Of a DNA stretch of 64,000 nucleotides, positions 16,957 to 27,240 are shown piece after piece (position 1 is the first letter of the stretch; every line of letters starts with the position of its first letter). A model generated the notes under the pieces. The model was not told the origin of the DNA. It searched no databases and saw nothing but the letters and a program-made list of their open reading frames with translations. The stretch lies in contig NZ_CP061379.1 of the NCBI RefSeq assembly GCF_015624505.1, forward strand, positions 7,067,001 through 7,131,000. Reading direction: 5' to 3'. Both the position numbers and the translations under genes were made by a program. Source of the stretch: Bradyrhizobium commune. Lineage in GTDB: Bacteria > Pseudomonadota > Alphaproteobacteria > Rhizobiales > Xanthobacteraceae.

Positions 16957-18078
16957 ATGCCGTGGCGAGAGGTGTCTGTCATGGACCAGCGGCGCGAGTT
17001 TGTGATGCTTGCTAAGCAGGAAGGAGTGAACCGGCGGAAGCTGTGCCGGCAGTTCGGGATTAGTGCCCAGACTGGTTACAAGTGGATCGAGCGCTATGAT
17101 GCAGGGGATACGACGCTGGCCGATCGCTCGCGCCGGCCGCATCACAGCCCGGATCGTACTGAGGCTGCGATCGAGCAGCAGATTGTGGCCTTGCGCGATG
17201 TCCACCCGGCCTGGGGGGCGCGCAAGATTTTGCATCGTCTAAAGCGCGACCGGCAAGCCGTGCCGGCGATATCGACGACGCACGAGATCCTGCGTCGCTA
17301 CGATCGCGTGAGCGAACCTGCGGGGAGACCTGGACAGCCCTACATCCGCTTCGAGAAGGAGGCACCCAATCAGCTCTGGCAGATGGACTTCAAGGGACAC
17401 AGCCCCCTCGAGGACGGCGTATCCTGCCACCCGCTGACGATGCTGGACGATCACTCGCGGTTCTCGTTGTGCCTGGCTGCTTGTGACAACGAGCGAGGTT
17501 CGACCGTGCAAGGGCATCTGAGGGAGACATTCCGCCGGTACGGCCTCCCCGATGCGATGTTCGTCGACAATGGCGGCCCCTGGGGCTTCACCCTTGAAGA
17601 CCCTTGGACCGGGCTGACGGTCTGGCTTTTGAAGCTTGGCGTCCGGGTGATCCACAGCCGGCCGTATCATCCGCAGAGCCGAGGAAAGAACGAACGCTTC
17701 CATCGCACGCTGAAGGCCGAGGTATTTGCCTTCAGGCGCTACCGCGACCTTGCCGAGGTGCAGCGCGCATTCGACCAATGGCGAGCCGTCTACAATCTCG
17801 ATCGGCCGCATGAGGCTTTGAACTACAACGTTCCGGCAAGCCGGTACCAACCCAGTTCGCGGGAAATGCCGGACAGATTGCCCGCGGTGGAATACGACGA
17901 GCACGAGGTCGTCCGTTCCGTCTCCACCACCAAGGCCTATGTCAGCTTCAAAGGCAAATTGTGGAAGGTTCCGCAGGCCTTCCGCGGCGAACGGCTTGCG
18001 ATCCGTCCACTCAATACCGACGGCAGGTTCGGCATCTTCTTCGCCGCGCACCAGATCGCGGCGATCGATTTAGGATGA
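16957..18078 (+). CDS. IS481-family transposase (DDE, integrase-core)
   Basis: 373 aa. The N-terminus has a helix-turn-helix (RRKLCRQFGISAQTGYKWIERY) and then a second HTH with HPAWGARKILHRL. The rve integrase core shows the DDE residues in order: Asp in LWQMDFKGH, Asp in AMFVDNGGP, and Glu in HPQSRGKNERFHRTLK. The C-terminal beta domain is intact. Start ATG 16957 follows a GGGGG stretch; 16981 is an in-frame alternative. Full length, no frameshift. Confidence 0.93.
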   Translation: MPWREVSVMDQRREFVMLAKQEGVNRRKLCRQFGISAQTGYKWIERYDAGDTTLADRSRRPHHSPDRTEAAIEQQIVALRDVHPAWGARKILHRLKRDRQAVPAISTTHEILRRYDRVSEPAGRPGQPYIRFEKEAPNQLWQMDFKGHSPLEDGVSCHPLTMLDDHSRFSLCLAACDNERGSTVQGHLRETFRRYGLPDAMFVDNGGPWGFTLEDPWTGLTVWLLKLGVRVIHSRPYHPQSRGKNERFHRTLKAEVFAFRRYRDLAEVQRAFDQWRAVYNLDRPHEALNYNVPASRYQPSSREMPDRLPAVEYDEHEVVRSVSTTKAYVSFKGKLWKVPQAFRGERLAIRPLNTDGRFGIFFAAHQIAAIDLG

Positions 18079-18085
18079 TCCAAAA

Positions 18086-18135
18086 GTGTCAACCATGTCC
18101 CCGAACAGGTGTAAGCTATGTCCCCGGGCTGAACA
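18086..18135 (-). repeat. Right terminal inverted repeat of the IS
   Basis: Perfect 50-base inverted copy of 16868-16917. It begins 8 bases after the transposase stop codon and ends 41 bases before the 3' end of pobA. Confidence 0.9.
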
Positions 18136-18176
18136 CTTCGCTCGCAATGACGGAGTCCGCGGCGCGGCCACGTGTC

Positions 18177-19541
<1,365 letters not shown>

Positions 19542-19561
19542 TTAGATAACATGTTAACTAA
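19542..19561. promoter_or_regulatory. Palindrome upstream of the TRAP transporter operon
   Basis: TTAGATAACATGTTAACTAA is a 20-base inverted repeat with 18 of 20 positions symmetric. It holds ATAAC and GTTAA half-sites like those at pobA and at 23717, but in the opposite arrangement. It lies 50 bases before the start of the binding-protein gene. Confidence 0.55.
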
Positions 19562-19610
19562 CGAGACCGGGCCATCGAAGCCCGCCGTCGCAAAGAGGGA
19601 GAGACACGTG

Positions 19611-20627
19611 ATGAGGAAAGCCTGTCTGGCTTTGCTGCTGGCAGCAAGCGTGACGCCTGCGTTCGCGCAGGACAAGACCTTCGACCTGAAGGTCTCGCAC
19701 TGGGTGCCGGCGTCGCACCCGCTACAGAAATCTTTGGAAGACTGGGTGGCCGCGGTGAACAGGGATTCCGGCGGCACCATCACGGGCAAGGTGTTCCCGG
19801 CCCAACAGCTCGGCAAGGCGTTCGACCATTACGACATGGCGCGCGACGGCATCGCCGACGTCACCTATGTCAATCCCGGCTACCAGCCCGGCCGCTTCCC
19901 GATCATCGGCGCCGGCGAATTGCCGTTCCTGATCTCCGACGCCAAGGGCGGCTCGGAGGGCCTGGACGCCTGGTATCGCAAATATGCCGCGAAGGAGATG
20001 AAGGACGTCAAATACTGCCTCGCCTTCGTCCACTCGCCCTCCTCCTTCCACTCCCGCACCAAGAAGATCGTGATGCCGGAGGACGTGAAGGGGCTGAAGA
20101 TCCGTCCCGCGCACGCCACCATGGCGAATTTCGTCACCTCGCTCGGCGGCACCAATGTGCAGTCGTCCGCTCCGGAAGTGCGCGACATCATCGAGCGCGG
20201 CGTCGCCGACGGCGTCACCTTCCCCTGGGGCTCGCTGGTGCTGTTCGGCATCGACAAGGTGACGAAGTACCACATGGAGGCACCGCTCTACACCACGACC
20301 TTCGTGTTCGTCATGAACAAGGACAAATACGACGCAATGTCCGACAAGCAGAAGGCCGCGATCGACAAGAACTGCTCGACCGAGATGGCGGGCGTGGTCG
20401 GCGAGCACTGGGGCAAGTTCGAGGATGCCGGCGTCGACAAGGTGAAGGCGGAAGAGGGCCATGAGGTCTACAAGCTCACGCCGGACCAGACTGCTGCCTG
20501 GAAGAAGGCCGCCGAGCCGCTGGTCAAGACCTGGGCCGACGGCGCCAAGAAGGCCGGCGCCGATCCGGAGGTTGCGCTTGGCGAGCTGAAGGCGTCGCTG
20601 AAGAAGTACAACGCGCTGGCGGAGTAG
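19611..20627 (+). CDS. TRAP transporter solute-binding protein (DctP family)
   Basis: 338 aa periplasmic binding protein. ATG 19611 starts a clean signal peptide (MRKACLALLLAASVTPAFAQ) and has GGGAGAG upstream. The mature part is DctP-like: LKVSHWVPASHPLQKSLEDWV, the GLKIRPAHATMANFVTSLGGTNV segment carrying the ligand-carboxylate arginine, and SDKQKAAID. Together with the two permease genes it forms an H+/Na+-driven TRAP importer. In R. palustris a comparable TRAP system near the coumarate genes binds p-coumarate-type acids, so the same ligand is likely here; that link is from memory of the family. Confidence 0.92.
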   Translation: MRKACLALLLAASVTPAFAQDKTFDLKVSHWVPASHPLQKSLEDWVAAVNRDSGGTITGKVFPAQQLGKAFDHYDMARDGIADVTYVNPGYQPGRFPIIGAGELPFLISDAKGGSEGLDAWYRKYAAKEMKDVKYCLAFVHSPSSFHSRTKKIVMPEDVKGLKIRPAHATMANFVTSLGGTNVQSSAPEVRDIIERGVADGVTFPWGSLVLFGIDKVTKYHMEAPLYTTTFVFVMNKDKYDAMSDKQKAAIDKNCSTEMAGVVGEHWGKFEDAGVDKVKAEEGHEVYKLTPDQTAAWKKAAEPLVKTWADGAKKAGADPEVALGELKASLKKYNALAE

Positions 20628-20646
20628 CTCTCATCGAAACAGAAGC

Positions 20647-20670
20647 GGCGGCGGGAATCCTCCCGCCGCC
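20647..20670 (+). terminator. Intercistronic hairpin between TRAP binding protein and small permease
   Basis: Perfect 10-base arms GGCGGCGGGA and TCCCGCCGCC with loop ATCC, 20 bases after the binding-protein stop. There is only a weak T tail. Such hairpins often let the binding protein be made in excess over the permease. Confidence 0.65.
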
Positions 20671-20701
20671 GTTGTCCTGCAAACTTGAGGACCCTCCACC
20701 C

Positions 20702-21211
20702 ATGAAGCGCGCCTGGATGGACCGCATCATCGACTCGATCGAATGGATCGCGGCCGCCTTCGTCGGTATCGTCGCGCTCGACATCTTCCTGTCGGTGCTG
20801 CTGCGCAACACGCTGAATTACGCGATCCCGGACTCCTTCGACATCGGCCGCATGCTGCTCGGCATCCTCATTTTCTGGGGCATCGCCGCAACCTCCTATC
20901 GCGGCACCCACATCACGGTCGATCTGGTCTGGGGCAATGTCGGGCCACGCTATCAGCGCTGGATCGACGTGTTCGCGACGCTGGTGCTGCTGTTCGTCGT
21001 CACCGTGCAGACCTGGACGTTGTTCGACAAGGTGCGCGGCACCTACAACGACAACGTCCAGACCTTCGACATGCACATGCCGACCTGGCCGTTCTTCGCG
21101 ATCGCCTGGATCGGCGACGTCTCCGCCGTGCTGCTGATCGCGATCCGCACCTACCGGCTGATCTTCCATCCCGAAGAGATGCACGACCCCAAGCTGAAGG
21201 CGACGGAGTAA
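20702..21211 (+). CDS. TRAP transporter small permease (DctQ family)
   Basis: 169 aa with four hydrophobic segments, typical of DctQ. Family signature: ILIFWGIAATSYRGTHITVDLVWGNV. Start ATG 20702 (MKRAWMDRIID). It sits between the binding protein and the large permease, with the next gene only 2 bases away. Confidence 0.9.
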   Translation: MKRAWMDRIIDSIEWIAAAFVGIVALDIFLSVLLRNTLNYAIPDSFDIGRMLLGILIFWGIAATSYRGTHITVDLVWGNVGPRYQRWIDVFATLVLLFVVTVQTWTLFDKVRGTYNDNVQTFDMHMPTWPFFAIAWIGDVSAVLLIAIRTYRLIFHPEEMHDPKLKATE

Positions 21212-21213
21212 TC

Positions 21214-22533
21214 ATGAGCACCGATGCGGTTGCCGTCCTCGGCTTCGTTTCCCTGTTCGCGCTGATGCTGCTGCGCGTGCCCGTCGGCATGGCGATGGGC
21301 CTCGTCGGCGTCACCGGCTTCTCCTACCTGGTCGGCGCCACGCCGGCGCTCAAACTGGTCGGCCAGACCTCGATGCGCACGGTGACCGACTACACGTTCG
21401 GCGTCATCCCGATGTTCTTGCTGATGGGCTCCTTCGTCAGCAATTCCGGCATGAGCCGCGAGCTGTTCCGCGCCGCCAACGGCTTTGTCGGGCATCTGCG
21501 CGGCGGCCTCGGCATCGCGACCGTCGGCGCCTGCGGCGGCTTTGCCGCGATCTGCGGCTCTTCCGTGGCGACCGCCGCGACCTTCTCCGCGGTCGCCTAT
21601 CCCGAGATGCGCCGCTTCGGCTATCCGCAATCCTTTGCCACCGGCGTGATCGCGGCCGGCGGCACGCTGGGCGCGATGCTGCCGCCATCCACCGTGCTCG
21701 CGGTCTACGGCATCATCACCGAGCAGGACATCGGAAAGCTCTTCATCGCCGGCATCATTCCGGGCCTGTTGGCGATGACGATGTACATGATCACGATCTT
21801 TCTGATCGGCTATCTCCGCCCCGACTTCCTGCCCAAGGGCAAGGTGCTGCCGTGGCGCGAGCGCTTCGCCGGCCTCAAGGAGATCTGGGCACCGGTGCTG
21901 CTGTTCGTGTTCGTGATCGGCGGCCTTTACGGCCTGCCCTACCTGCCACGCTTCACGCCGACGGAAGCCGGCGGCGTCGGCGCCGCTGGCGCCTTCATCA
22001 TCGGCGTGGTGACGGGACGGCTCGACCGCGAGAAGATTTTGGCCTCGCTGCTCCAGGCGACGCGCACGGCAGCCGCCGTGTTCACCGTGCTGATCGGCGC
22101 ACTGATCTTCGGCTATTTCCTCACGGTGACGCAGACCCCGCAGAAGGTGACGGAATTCCTCACCGGCCTTGGCCTCGGCGCCTACGGCGTCCTGGCGCTG
22201 ATCATGGTGATGTATCTGGTACTCGGCTGCCTGATGGATGCGATGGCGATGATCATCCTGACCGTGCCGATCATCTTCCCCGTGATCACGCATCTCGGCT
22301 TCGATCCGATCTGGTTCGGCGTCATCATCGTGATGACGGTCGAGCTCGGCCTGATCCATCCGCCGGTCGGCATGAACGTCTTTGTCATCAAGAGCGTGGT
22401 GAAGGACGTCTCATTCTCCACCATTTTCAAGGGCGTCATCCCGTTCGTCGCGACTGACCTCGTGCGCCTTGTCATCCTGATCGCCTTCCCGCTGTTGGCG
22501 ACCTGGCTGCCGACGCGCATGATGGCGCATTGA
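21214..22533 (+). CDS. TRAP transporter large permease (DctM family)
   Basis: 439 aa with about 12 membrane segments. DctM features: FALMLLRVPVGMAMGLVGVTGF at the start, LLMGSFVSNSGMSRELFRAANGFVGHLRGGLGIATVGACGGFAAICGSSVATAA, IAAGGTLGAMLPPSTVLAVYGIITEQ, and LIHPPVGMNVFVI. It starts at ATG 21214, 2 bases after the small permease stop. A longer open frame from 20743 merely reads through the dctQ region. Confidence 0.93.
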   Translation: MSTDAVAVLGFVSLFALMLLRVPVGMAMGLVGVTGFSYLVGATPALKLVGQTSMRTVTDYTFGVIPMFLLMGSFVSNSGMSRELFRAANGFVGHLRGGLGIATVGACGGFAAICGSSVATAATFSAVAYPEMRRFGYPQSFATGVIAAGGTLGAMLPPSTVLAVYGIITEQDIGKLFIAGIIPGLLAMTMYMITIFLIGYLRPDFLPKGKVLPWRERFAGLKEIWAPVLLFVFVIGGLYGLPYLPRFTPTEAGGVGAAGAFIIGVVTGRLDREKILASLLQATRTAAAVFTVLIGALIFGYFLTVTQTPQKVTEFLTGLGLGAYGVLALIMVMYLVLGCLMDAMAMIILTVPIIFPVITHLGFDPIWFGVIIVMTVELGLIHPPVGMNVFVIKSVVKDVSFSTIFKGVIPFVATDLVRLVILIAFPLLATWLPTRMMAH

Positions 22534-22544
22534 GAGGCGAAGCG

Positions 22545-23006
22545 ATGACCACCCCCACCCTCGAAACCAAGTACGTCTTCACCATCACCGCTCGCATCGG
22601 CGGCGTCGTCACCGCCGGCGAGACCGGCATCGGCGTCCGCCGCATCATTCCGATCATCGGCGGCGAGGTGAAGGGCGCGATCACCGGCAAGGTGCTGCCG
22701 TTTGGCGCCGACTTCCAGACCATCCGCCCGAACGAGCTGATTGATCTCGAAGCGAGGTACGCCTTCGAGACCGATGACGGCGCGACCGTCTATGTCGAGA
22801 ACAAGGGCCTGCGCTTCGGCCCGGTCGAGCTGTTGCAAAAGCTCAAGCGCGGCGAACCGGTCGACCCGAAGCTGATCTATTTCCGCACCGTGCCGAAATT
22901 CGAGACGGGACATGAGAGCTACCGCTGGCTGATGGAGCACATTTTCATCGGCTCAGCCGCGCGACACTCGGACCGCGTGGTGATCGAGGTGCACCAGGTG
23001 ATGTGA
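22545..23006 (+). CDS. DUF3237 (UPF0311) family protein
   Basis: 153 aa. The sequence LETKYVFTITARIGGVVTAGETGIGVRRIIPIIGGEVKGAITGKVLPFGADFQTI and GATVYVENKGLRFGPVELL match the DUF3237 pattern of a small beta-barrel. No signal peptide. It is 11 bases downstream of the TRAP large permease and thus probably in the same transcript. The family has no established biochemical role; location suggests handling of an aromatic intermediate. Confidence 0.85.
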   Translation: MTTPTLETKYVFTITARIGGVVTAGETGIGVRRIIPIIGGEVKGAITGKVLPFGADFQTIRPNELIDLEARYAFETDDGATVYVENKGLRFGPVELLQKLKRGEPVDPKLIYFRTVPKFETGHESYRWLMEHIFIGSAARHSDRVVIEVHQVM

Positions 23007-23014
23007 CGCTCTCA

Positions 23015-23047
23015 TTGACAAGGTCGCCAAATGTGTATAAATACACA
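23015..23047 (+). promoter_or_regulatory. hicAB promoter with operator palindrome
   Basis: -35 TTGACA (23015-23020) and -10-like TATAAA (23036-23041, spacer 15). The perfect palindrome TGTGTAT-AA-ATACACA (23032-23047) covers the -10 box and ends 2 bases before the hicA ATG. The HicAB complex or HicB is expected to bind it and repress its own operon. Confidence 0.75.
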
Positions 23048-23049
23048 CC

Positions 23050-23238
23050 ATGAATAGCCGAGACATTATCTCGGCCCTTCAAAGGGATGGCTGGGTCCAA
23101 GTGGCTCAAAAAGGCAGCCACGTCCAATTCAAGCACCTGACCAAAACGGGCCGCGTCACGGTCCCTCATCCAAAGCGGGACATCCCGCTGGGAACGCTGA
23201 AAAGCATTGAACGGCAATCCGGCCTGAAGCTGAGGTGA
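23050..23238 (+). CDS. hicA: HicA toxin, mRNA interferase
   Basis: 62 aa, usual HicA length. Double-stranded-RNA-binding-like fold with the catalytic His in VAQKGSHVQFKH and the C-terminal RVTVPHPKRDIPLGTLKSIERQSGL pattern. It cleaves mRNA when free of HicB. Start ATG 23050 is only 9 bases past the -10 box, so the transcript may be nearly leaderless and I see no ribosome site. Followed closely by hicB. Confidence 0.93.
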   Translation: MNSRDIISALQRDGWVQVAQKGSHVQFKHLTKTGRVTVPHPKRDIPLGTLKSIERQSGLKLR

Positions 23239-23243
23239 GCGCC

Positions 23244-23642
23244 ATGCGTCATTACATCGGTCTGATCCGCAAGGATGCCGACAGCGATTTTGGCGTGTCG
23301 TTTCCCGATTTGCCGGGCGTCGTGACCGCAGGGACCACGCTCGACGAAGCGCGCGACATGGCCGAGGAAGCGCTGGCGTTTCATCTCGAAGGCATGGAGG
23401 AAGACGGAGAAGCGATTCCAGAACCTTCGTCGCTCGACGAAATCATGTCGAACCCAGAGAACCGCTCCGGCGTGGCCATTCTGGTGTCGGTGAAGGACGA
23501 CCAGCCAAAAATCGTGCGCGTCAATGTCACCTTGCCGGGTGATGTCCTGGAGCAGATCGATAAATACGCCGAAGCTCACGGCTACACGCGTTCGGGTCTG
23601 CTTGCACAGGCCGCCAAGAGGATGATCACGGAAGCGGCGTAA
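23244..23642 (+). CDS. hicB: HicB antitoxin
   Basis: 132 aa. The N-terminal half is the partial RNase-H-like HicB fold (YIGLIRKDADSDFGVSFPDLPGVVTAGTTLDEARDMAEEAL) and the C-terminal half is a ribbon-helix-helix DNA-binding domain (IVRVNVTLPGDVLEQIDKYAEAHGYTRSGLLAQAAKRMI). ATG 23244 has GAGGTGAG upstream; a GTG at 23235 overlapping the hicA stop is the alternative. It neutralises HicA and represses the operon. Confidence 0.93.
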   Translation: MRHYIGLIRKDADSDFGVSFPDLPGVVTAGTTLDEARDMAEEALAFHLEGMEEDGEAIPEPSSLDEIMSNPENRSGVAILVSVKDDQPKIVRVNVTLPGDVLEQIDKYAEAHGYTRSGLLAQAAKRMITEAA

Positions 23643-23698
23643 GCCGTTCCTGCGCACTCTGCCCGCTCCGCGGCCAGACAAGGCCAGCGAGGCCCATA

Positions 23699-23731
23699 TT
23701 GACTCCCCCCAAATTCGTTATACAACATAAC
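23699..23731 (+). promoter_or_regulatory. Promoter and GTTAT-N5-ATAAC operator before the ligase operon
   Basis: A -35-like TTGACT (23699-23704) precedes the inverted repeat GTTAT-ACAAC-ATAAC (23717-23731), which overlaps the likely -10 area (TACAAC 23721-23726). It lies 19 bases before the crotonase start. The same half-site and spacing occur at the pobA promoter. Confidence 0.6.
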
Positions 23732-23750
23732 TATTCTGACAAGGACGCAA

Positions 23751-24560
23751 ATGACACAGGGAAACGCCGAGACCGCTGACGCGGGCGCCTCTGGACTGTT
23801 GAGGATCGAGAGGGCGGACCGGGTTCTGACCGTGGGTCTGAACCGCCCGGCCAAGCGCAATGCGCTGAACGACGGCATCATCCTCGAAATCGGCGAATGC
23901 TTTGCGTCCCTGCCCGAGGATATCGGCGCAGTCGTCATTCACGGCGTCGGCGACCATTTCTCCAGCGGTCTCGACCTCTCCGAACTGCAAGATCACGACG
24001 CCACCGGCGGCCTGCTGCATTCCCAGATGTGGCACCGGGTGTTCGACCGCATCCAGTACAGCCGCGTGCCCGTCATCGCCGCGCTGAAAGGCGCCGTGAT
24101 CGGCGGTGGGCTGGAGCTGGCTTGCTCTGCCCACATTCGCGTCGCTGAGCCCACAGCCTATTTCGCGCTGCCCGAGGGACAGCGCGGCATCTTCGTCGGC
24201 GGCGGCGGCTCGGTGCGGCTGCCGAGGCTGATTGGCGTGGCGCGGATGATGGACATGATGCTCACGGGCCGCGTCTATAGCGCCACCGAAGGCGCCTCCT
24301 ATGGCTTTGCGCAATATGTGACGGACGCCGGCAACGGCCTCGCCAAGGCGCTGGAGCTCGCGACCAAGATCGCCGCCAACGCGCCGCTGACCAATTTCGC
24401 CGTGCTCCAGGCGCTGCCGATGATCGCGGAGGCCAATCCGCAGACCGGCCTGCTGATGGAATCGCTGATGGCCACGGTGGCGCAGAGCGACAAAGAGGCA
24501 AAACGCAGGATCCGCGAATTCCTCGAGCACAAGACCGCCAAGGTGAAGCCGAAGTCATGA
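23751..24560 (+). CDS. Enoyl-CoA hydratase/isomerase (crotonase) family enzyme, phenylpropanoid pathway
   Basis: 269 aa. Crotonase features: RPAKRNALNDGIILEI, the oxyanion-hole HFSSGLDLSEL, and both catalytic glutamate positions kept in IGGGLELACSAHI and ALPEGQRGIFVGGGG. It is coupled by a 4-base overlap to the feruloyl-CoA-synthetase-type ligase, as in the R. palustris couAB pair. It should hydrate p-coumaroyl- or feruloyl-CoA; whether it also cleaves the aldol product to an aldehyde or leaves oxidation to the downstream dehydrogenase cannot be read from sequence. Confidence 0.88.
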   Translation: MTQGNAETADAGASGLLRIERADRVLTVGLNRPAKRNALNDGIILEIGECFASLPEDIGAVVIHGVGDHFSSGLDLSELQDHDATGGLLHSQMWHRVFDRIQYSRVPVIAALKGAVIGGGLELACSAHIRVAEPTAYFALPEGQRGIFVGGGGSVRLPRLIGVARMMDMMLTGRVYSATEGASYGFAQYVTDAGNGLAKALELATKIAANAPLTNFAVLQALPMIAEANPQTGLLMESLMATVAQSDKEAKRRIREFLEHKTAKVKPKS

Positions 24561-26440
24561 GCGCGCAGCCGTCCTCTTCCAGCACAGAGCGCGGCGCGAG
24601 CACTTCTCCGCTGCGGCCGATCTCGTTCGGCGATCCCGCCGTCGACATCGAGCGTCGCGACGACGGCACGATTTACCTGCGGCCGAAACAGCCGCTCGGC
24701 GACTATCCCGTCCGCATCACCGACCGCCTGCATCATTGGGCGACGGCGACGCCGGATCGTGTCTTCATGGCGGAGCGTGAAGGCGGCCGCGGTTGGCGCA
24801 AGATCACCTATGCCGAGCTGCTCACCGCGAGCCGGCACATCGCCTCCGCGCTGATCCAGCGCGGCCTGTCGGCGGAACGACCGGTCGTGATCCTCTCCGG
24901 CAATTCGATCGACCACGCATTGCTGGCGTTCGGCGCATTCTACGCCGGCATTCCGTTCTGCCCGGTGTCGCCGGCCTATTCGCTGGTGTCGAAGGATTAC
25001 GGCAAGCTCTCTTATCTGATGAAGCTCTTGACGCCCGGCCTCGTCTTCGCCGAGGACGCCGGCAAGTTTGCGGATGCACTCGCCGCCAACGTCTCGCTCG
25101 GCACCGAGATTGCTGCATCCTACGGCAGCGTACCGGGCCGCGATGTCACGCTGCTCGCCGACCTCATGGCCACGCCAATCCGCAGCGATCTCGACGCGGT
25201 GCACGGCAAGATCGGCCCCGACACGATCGCAAAATTCCTGCTGACCTCGGGCTCGACCGGCAATCCCAAGGCCGTCATCAATACCCAGCGCATGATCTGC
25301 GCCAACCAGGTCATGCTGCGCGAGACGCTCGCCTTTCTCAAGGACGAGCCGCCGGTGATCATCGACTGGCTGCCCTGGAATCACACCTTTGGCGGCAACC
25401 ACAATATCGGGCTGACGCTCTACAATGGCGGCTCGATGTATCTCGACGCCGGCAAGCCGATGCCCGGCGGCATCGAGGAGACCGTGCGCAATCTCCAGGA
25501 GATATCGCCGACGGTCTATTTCAATGTGCCCAAGGGCTACGAGTCGCTGCTGCCGTATTTGCGCGACGACCAAGGCCTGCGCGCAAAGTTCTTCGATCGG
25601 CTGCACGCGATGTTCTTCTCCGGCGCGGCACTCTCGCCCTTCGTCTGGAACAGCCTCGACGAGCTTGCGGTGAAGGAAAAAGGCTACCGCGTGCCGATGC
25701 TGACCGGCCTCGGCGCCACCGAGACCGCGCCGTTCTTCATGTCGGTCAACCCGCGCACCAGCCGCTCCGGCCATGTCGGCCTTCCCGTCTCGGGCAACGA
25801 CGCCAAGCTCGTGCCGAACAATGGCAAGCTCGAAGTTCGCGCCAAGGGACCGAACGTGATGCCCGGCTACTGGCGCCAGCCCGAGATCACGGCGAAATCC
25901 TTCGACGAGGAAGGATTTTACAAGATGGGCGATGCGCTCAAGCCCTCAGATCCCGATGACTTCAACGCCGGCTTCGATTTCGACGGCCGCGTTACTGAAG
26001 ACTTCAAGCTCGCGAGCGGCACCTGGGTCAGCGTCGGCCCGCTGCGCGCCCGCTTCGTCGCCGCCTGCGCGCCGCTGGTGCGCGACGTCGTCATCGCCGG
26101 CATCAATCGCGACGAGATCTCCGCACTGGTGCTGCTCGATCTCGATGGCTGCCGGCTGGTCAACCCGACACTGCCCGCCGACAATCTCACCGTCACCGCC
26201 CGCGACCGGCTGGTGCGTGACGCCTTCCGCGAGCGCCTGACCGGCTTCCTCGCCTCCGCGACCGGCTCCTCGACGCGGATCACGCGCGCGATCCTGATGG
26301 ATGCGCCGCTGTCGATCGACAAGGGCGAGGTCACCGACAAGGGCTCCATCAACCAGCGCGCGGTGCTGGAGCATCGCACCGCACTGATCGACGAGCTCTA
26401 CGCTGCCAATCCATCGGACCGTGTGATATCGGTCGGCTAA
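24557..26440 (+). CDS. Feruloyl/p-coumaroyl-CoA synthetase
   Basis: 627 aa ATP-dependent CoA ligase of the feruloyl-CoA synthetase (Fcs/CouB) type. Adenylation motifs: [20 protein letters not shown] (P-loop), [51 protein letters not shown], and GDALKPSD. The C-terminus [20 protein letters not shown] takes the place of the usual PKTxxGKxxR catalytic lysine segment. It activates hydroxycinnamates to CoA thioesters in the cytoplasm. Overlaps the crotonase stop by 4 bases. Confidence 0.9.
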   Translation: MSAQPSSSSTERGASTSPLRPISFGDPAVDIERRDDGTIYLRPKQPLGDYPVRITDRLHHWATATPDRVFMAEREGGRGWRKITYAELLTASRHIASALIQRGLSAERPVVILSGNSIDHALLAFGAFYAGIPFCPVSPAYSLVSKDYGKLSYLMKLLTPGLVFAEDAGKFADALAANVSLGTEIAASYGSVPGRDVTLLADLMATPIRSDLDAVHGKIGPDTIAKFLLTSGSTGNPKAVINTQRMICANQVMLRETLAFLKDEPPVIIDWLPWNHTFGGNHNIGLTLYNGGSMYLDAGKPMPGGIEETVRNLQEISPTVYFNVPKGYESLLPYLRDDQGLRAKFFDRLHAMFFSGAALSPFVWNSLDELAVKEKGYRVPMLTGLGATETAPFFMSVNPRTSRSGHVGLPVSGNDAKLVPNNGKLEVRAKGPNVMPGYWRQPEITAKSFDEEGFYKMGDALKPSDPDDFNAGFDFDGRVTEDFKLASGTWVSVGPLRARFVAACAPLVRDVVIAGINRDEISALVLLDLDGCRLVNPTLPADNLTVTARDRLVRDAFRERLTGFLASATGSSTRITRAILMDAPLSIDKGEVTDKGSINQRAVLEHRTALIDELYAANPSDRVISVG

Positions 26441-26465
26441 GAAATCATCGCCAAAGGAGAACGCC

Positions 26466-27227
26466 ATGTTGTTGAAGGATCAGGCAGCCATCGTCACCGG
26501 CGGTGCATCGGGACTCGGCGCGGCAACCGCGCGAAAGCTGGCGGCGCAGGGCGCCAAGGTCGCGGTGTTCGACCTCAATGCCAAGCTTGCGGAAACCGTT
26601 GCCGCTGAAATCAAGGGCGTTGCCGTGACCTGCGACGTCTCCGATGCCGCCTCCGCTGAAGCTGCGATCGCGCAGGCGACCAAGGCGCATGGCCCGGCTC
26701 GCGTGCTGGTCAATTGCGCCGGGATCGGCGTGGCAAAACGCGTCGTCGGCCGCGACGGGCCGATGGCGCTTGCTGATTTCGACAAGGTGATCAAGGTCAA
26801 TCTGATCGGCACCTTCAACATGCTTCGCCTCGCCGCGACCGAGATGTCCAAGCTCGAGCCGCAGGCAACCGGCGAGCGCGGCGTCATCATCAACACGGCG
26901 TCCGTTGCCGCCTATGACGGCCAAATCGGCCAGTCGGCCTATTCGGCCTCCAAGGGTGGCATCGTCGGCATGACGCTGCCGATCGCGCGCGAGCTCGCGC
27001 AATTCGGCGTCCGCGTGCTGACGATCGCGCCCGGCCTGTTCCTCACGCCGCTGCTCGCCAACTTGCCGCAAGAAGCCCAGGACTCGCTCGCCGCCGCGAT
27101 CCCGTTCCCGCGCCGGCTTGGCAACGCCGACGAATTCGCCGCGCTTGCGCTGCACATGGTCGAGAATTCGTACCTGAACGGCGAAGTGGTGCGCCTCGAC
27201 GGCTCGCTGCGCATGGCGCCCAAGTAA
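26466..27227 (+). CDS. Short-chain dehydrogenase, 3-hydroxyacyl-CoA dehydrogenase (HSD17B10) type
   Basis: 253 aa SDR. NAD-binding [22 protein letters not shown], and the catalytic Ser/Tyr/Lys in [23 protein letters not shown]. The end [67 protein letters not shown] is typical of the type-2 3-hydroxyacyl-CoA dehydrogenase group. Placed after the ligase and hydratase, it could oxidise the 3-hydroxy-3-arylpropionyl-CoA intermediate, giving a beta-oxidation-like route. AAGGAG lies just before its start. Confidence 0.88.
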   Translation: MLLKDQAAIVTGGASGLGAATARKLAAQGAKVAVFDLNAKLAETVAAEIKGVAVTCDVSDAASAEAAIAQATKAHGPARVLVNCAGIGVAKRVVGRDGPMALADFDKVIKVNLIGTFNMLRLAATEMSKLEPQATGERGVIINTASVAAYDGQIGQSAYSASKGGIVGMTLPIARELAQFGVRVLTIAPGLFLTPLLANLPQEAQDSLAAAIPFPRRLGNADEFAALALHMVENSYLNGEVVRLDGSLRMAPK

Positions 27228-27240
27228 GGGCGCGCGACGC

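Larger units (their letters stand above)
16868..18135 (+). mobile_element. Complete IS481-family insertion sequence, 1268 bp
   Basis: The ends are perfect 50-base terminal inverted repeats (16868-16917 and 18086-18135), with TGT...ACA tips as in the IS481 family. It carries one transposase gene. The flanks read CTTC on both sides (16864-16867 and 18136-18139), consistent with a 4-base target duplication. The identical TIRs and intact transposase suggest a recent or still active insertion. Confidence 0.9.
16793..18152. repeat. Older palindromic repeat split by the IS481-family element
   Basis: Left part 16793-16867 begins CGTCATTGCGAG and contains GAAGCAATCCAGA and TCTGGATTGCTTCG, which are inverted copies. 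The right part 18136-18152 completes the end as CGCTCGCAATGACG. Joined without the IS, they form one palindromic repeat with CGTCATTGCGAG at one end and its mirror at the other. The sequence type is familiar from Bradyrhizobium. Confidence 0.7.

Noticed and set aside
20647..20670. Hairpin as a full terminator of the TRAP operon
   Set aside because: The T tail is weak and the permease genes follow at once, so an intercistronic role is more likely.
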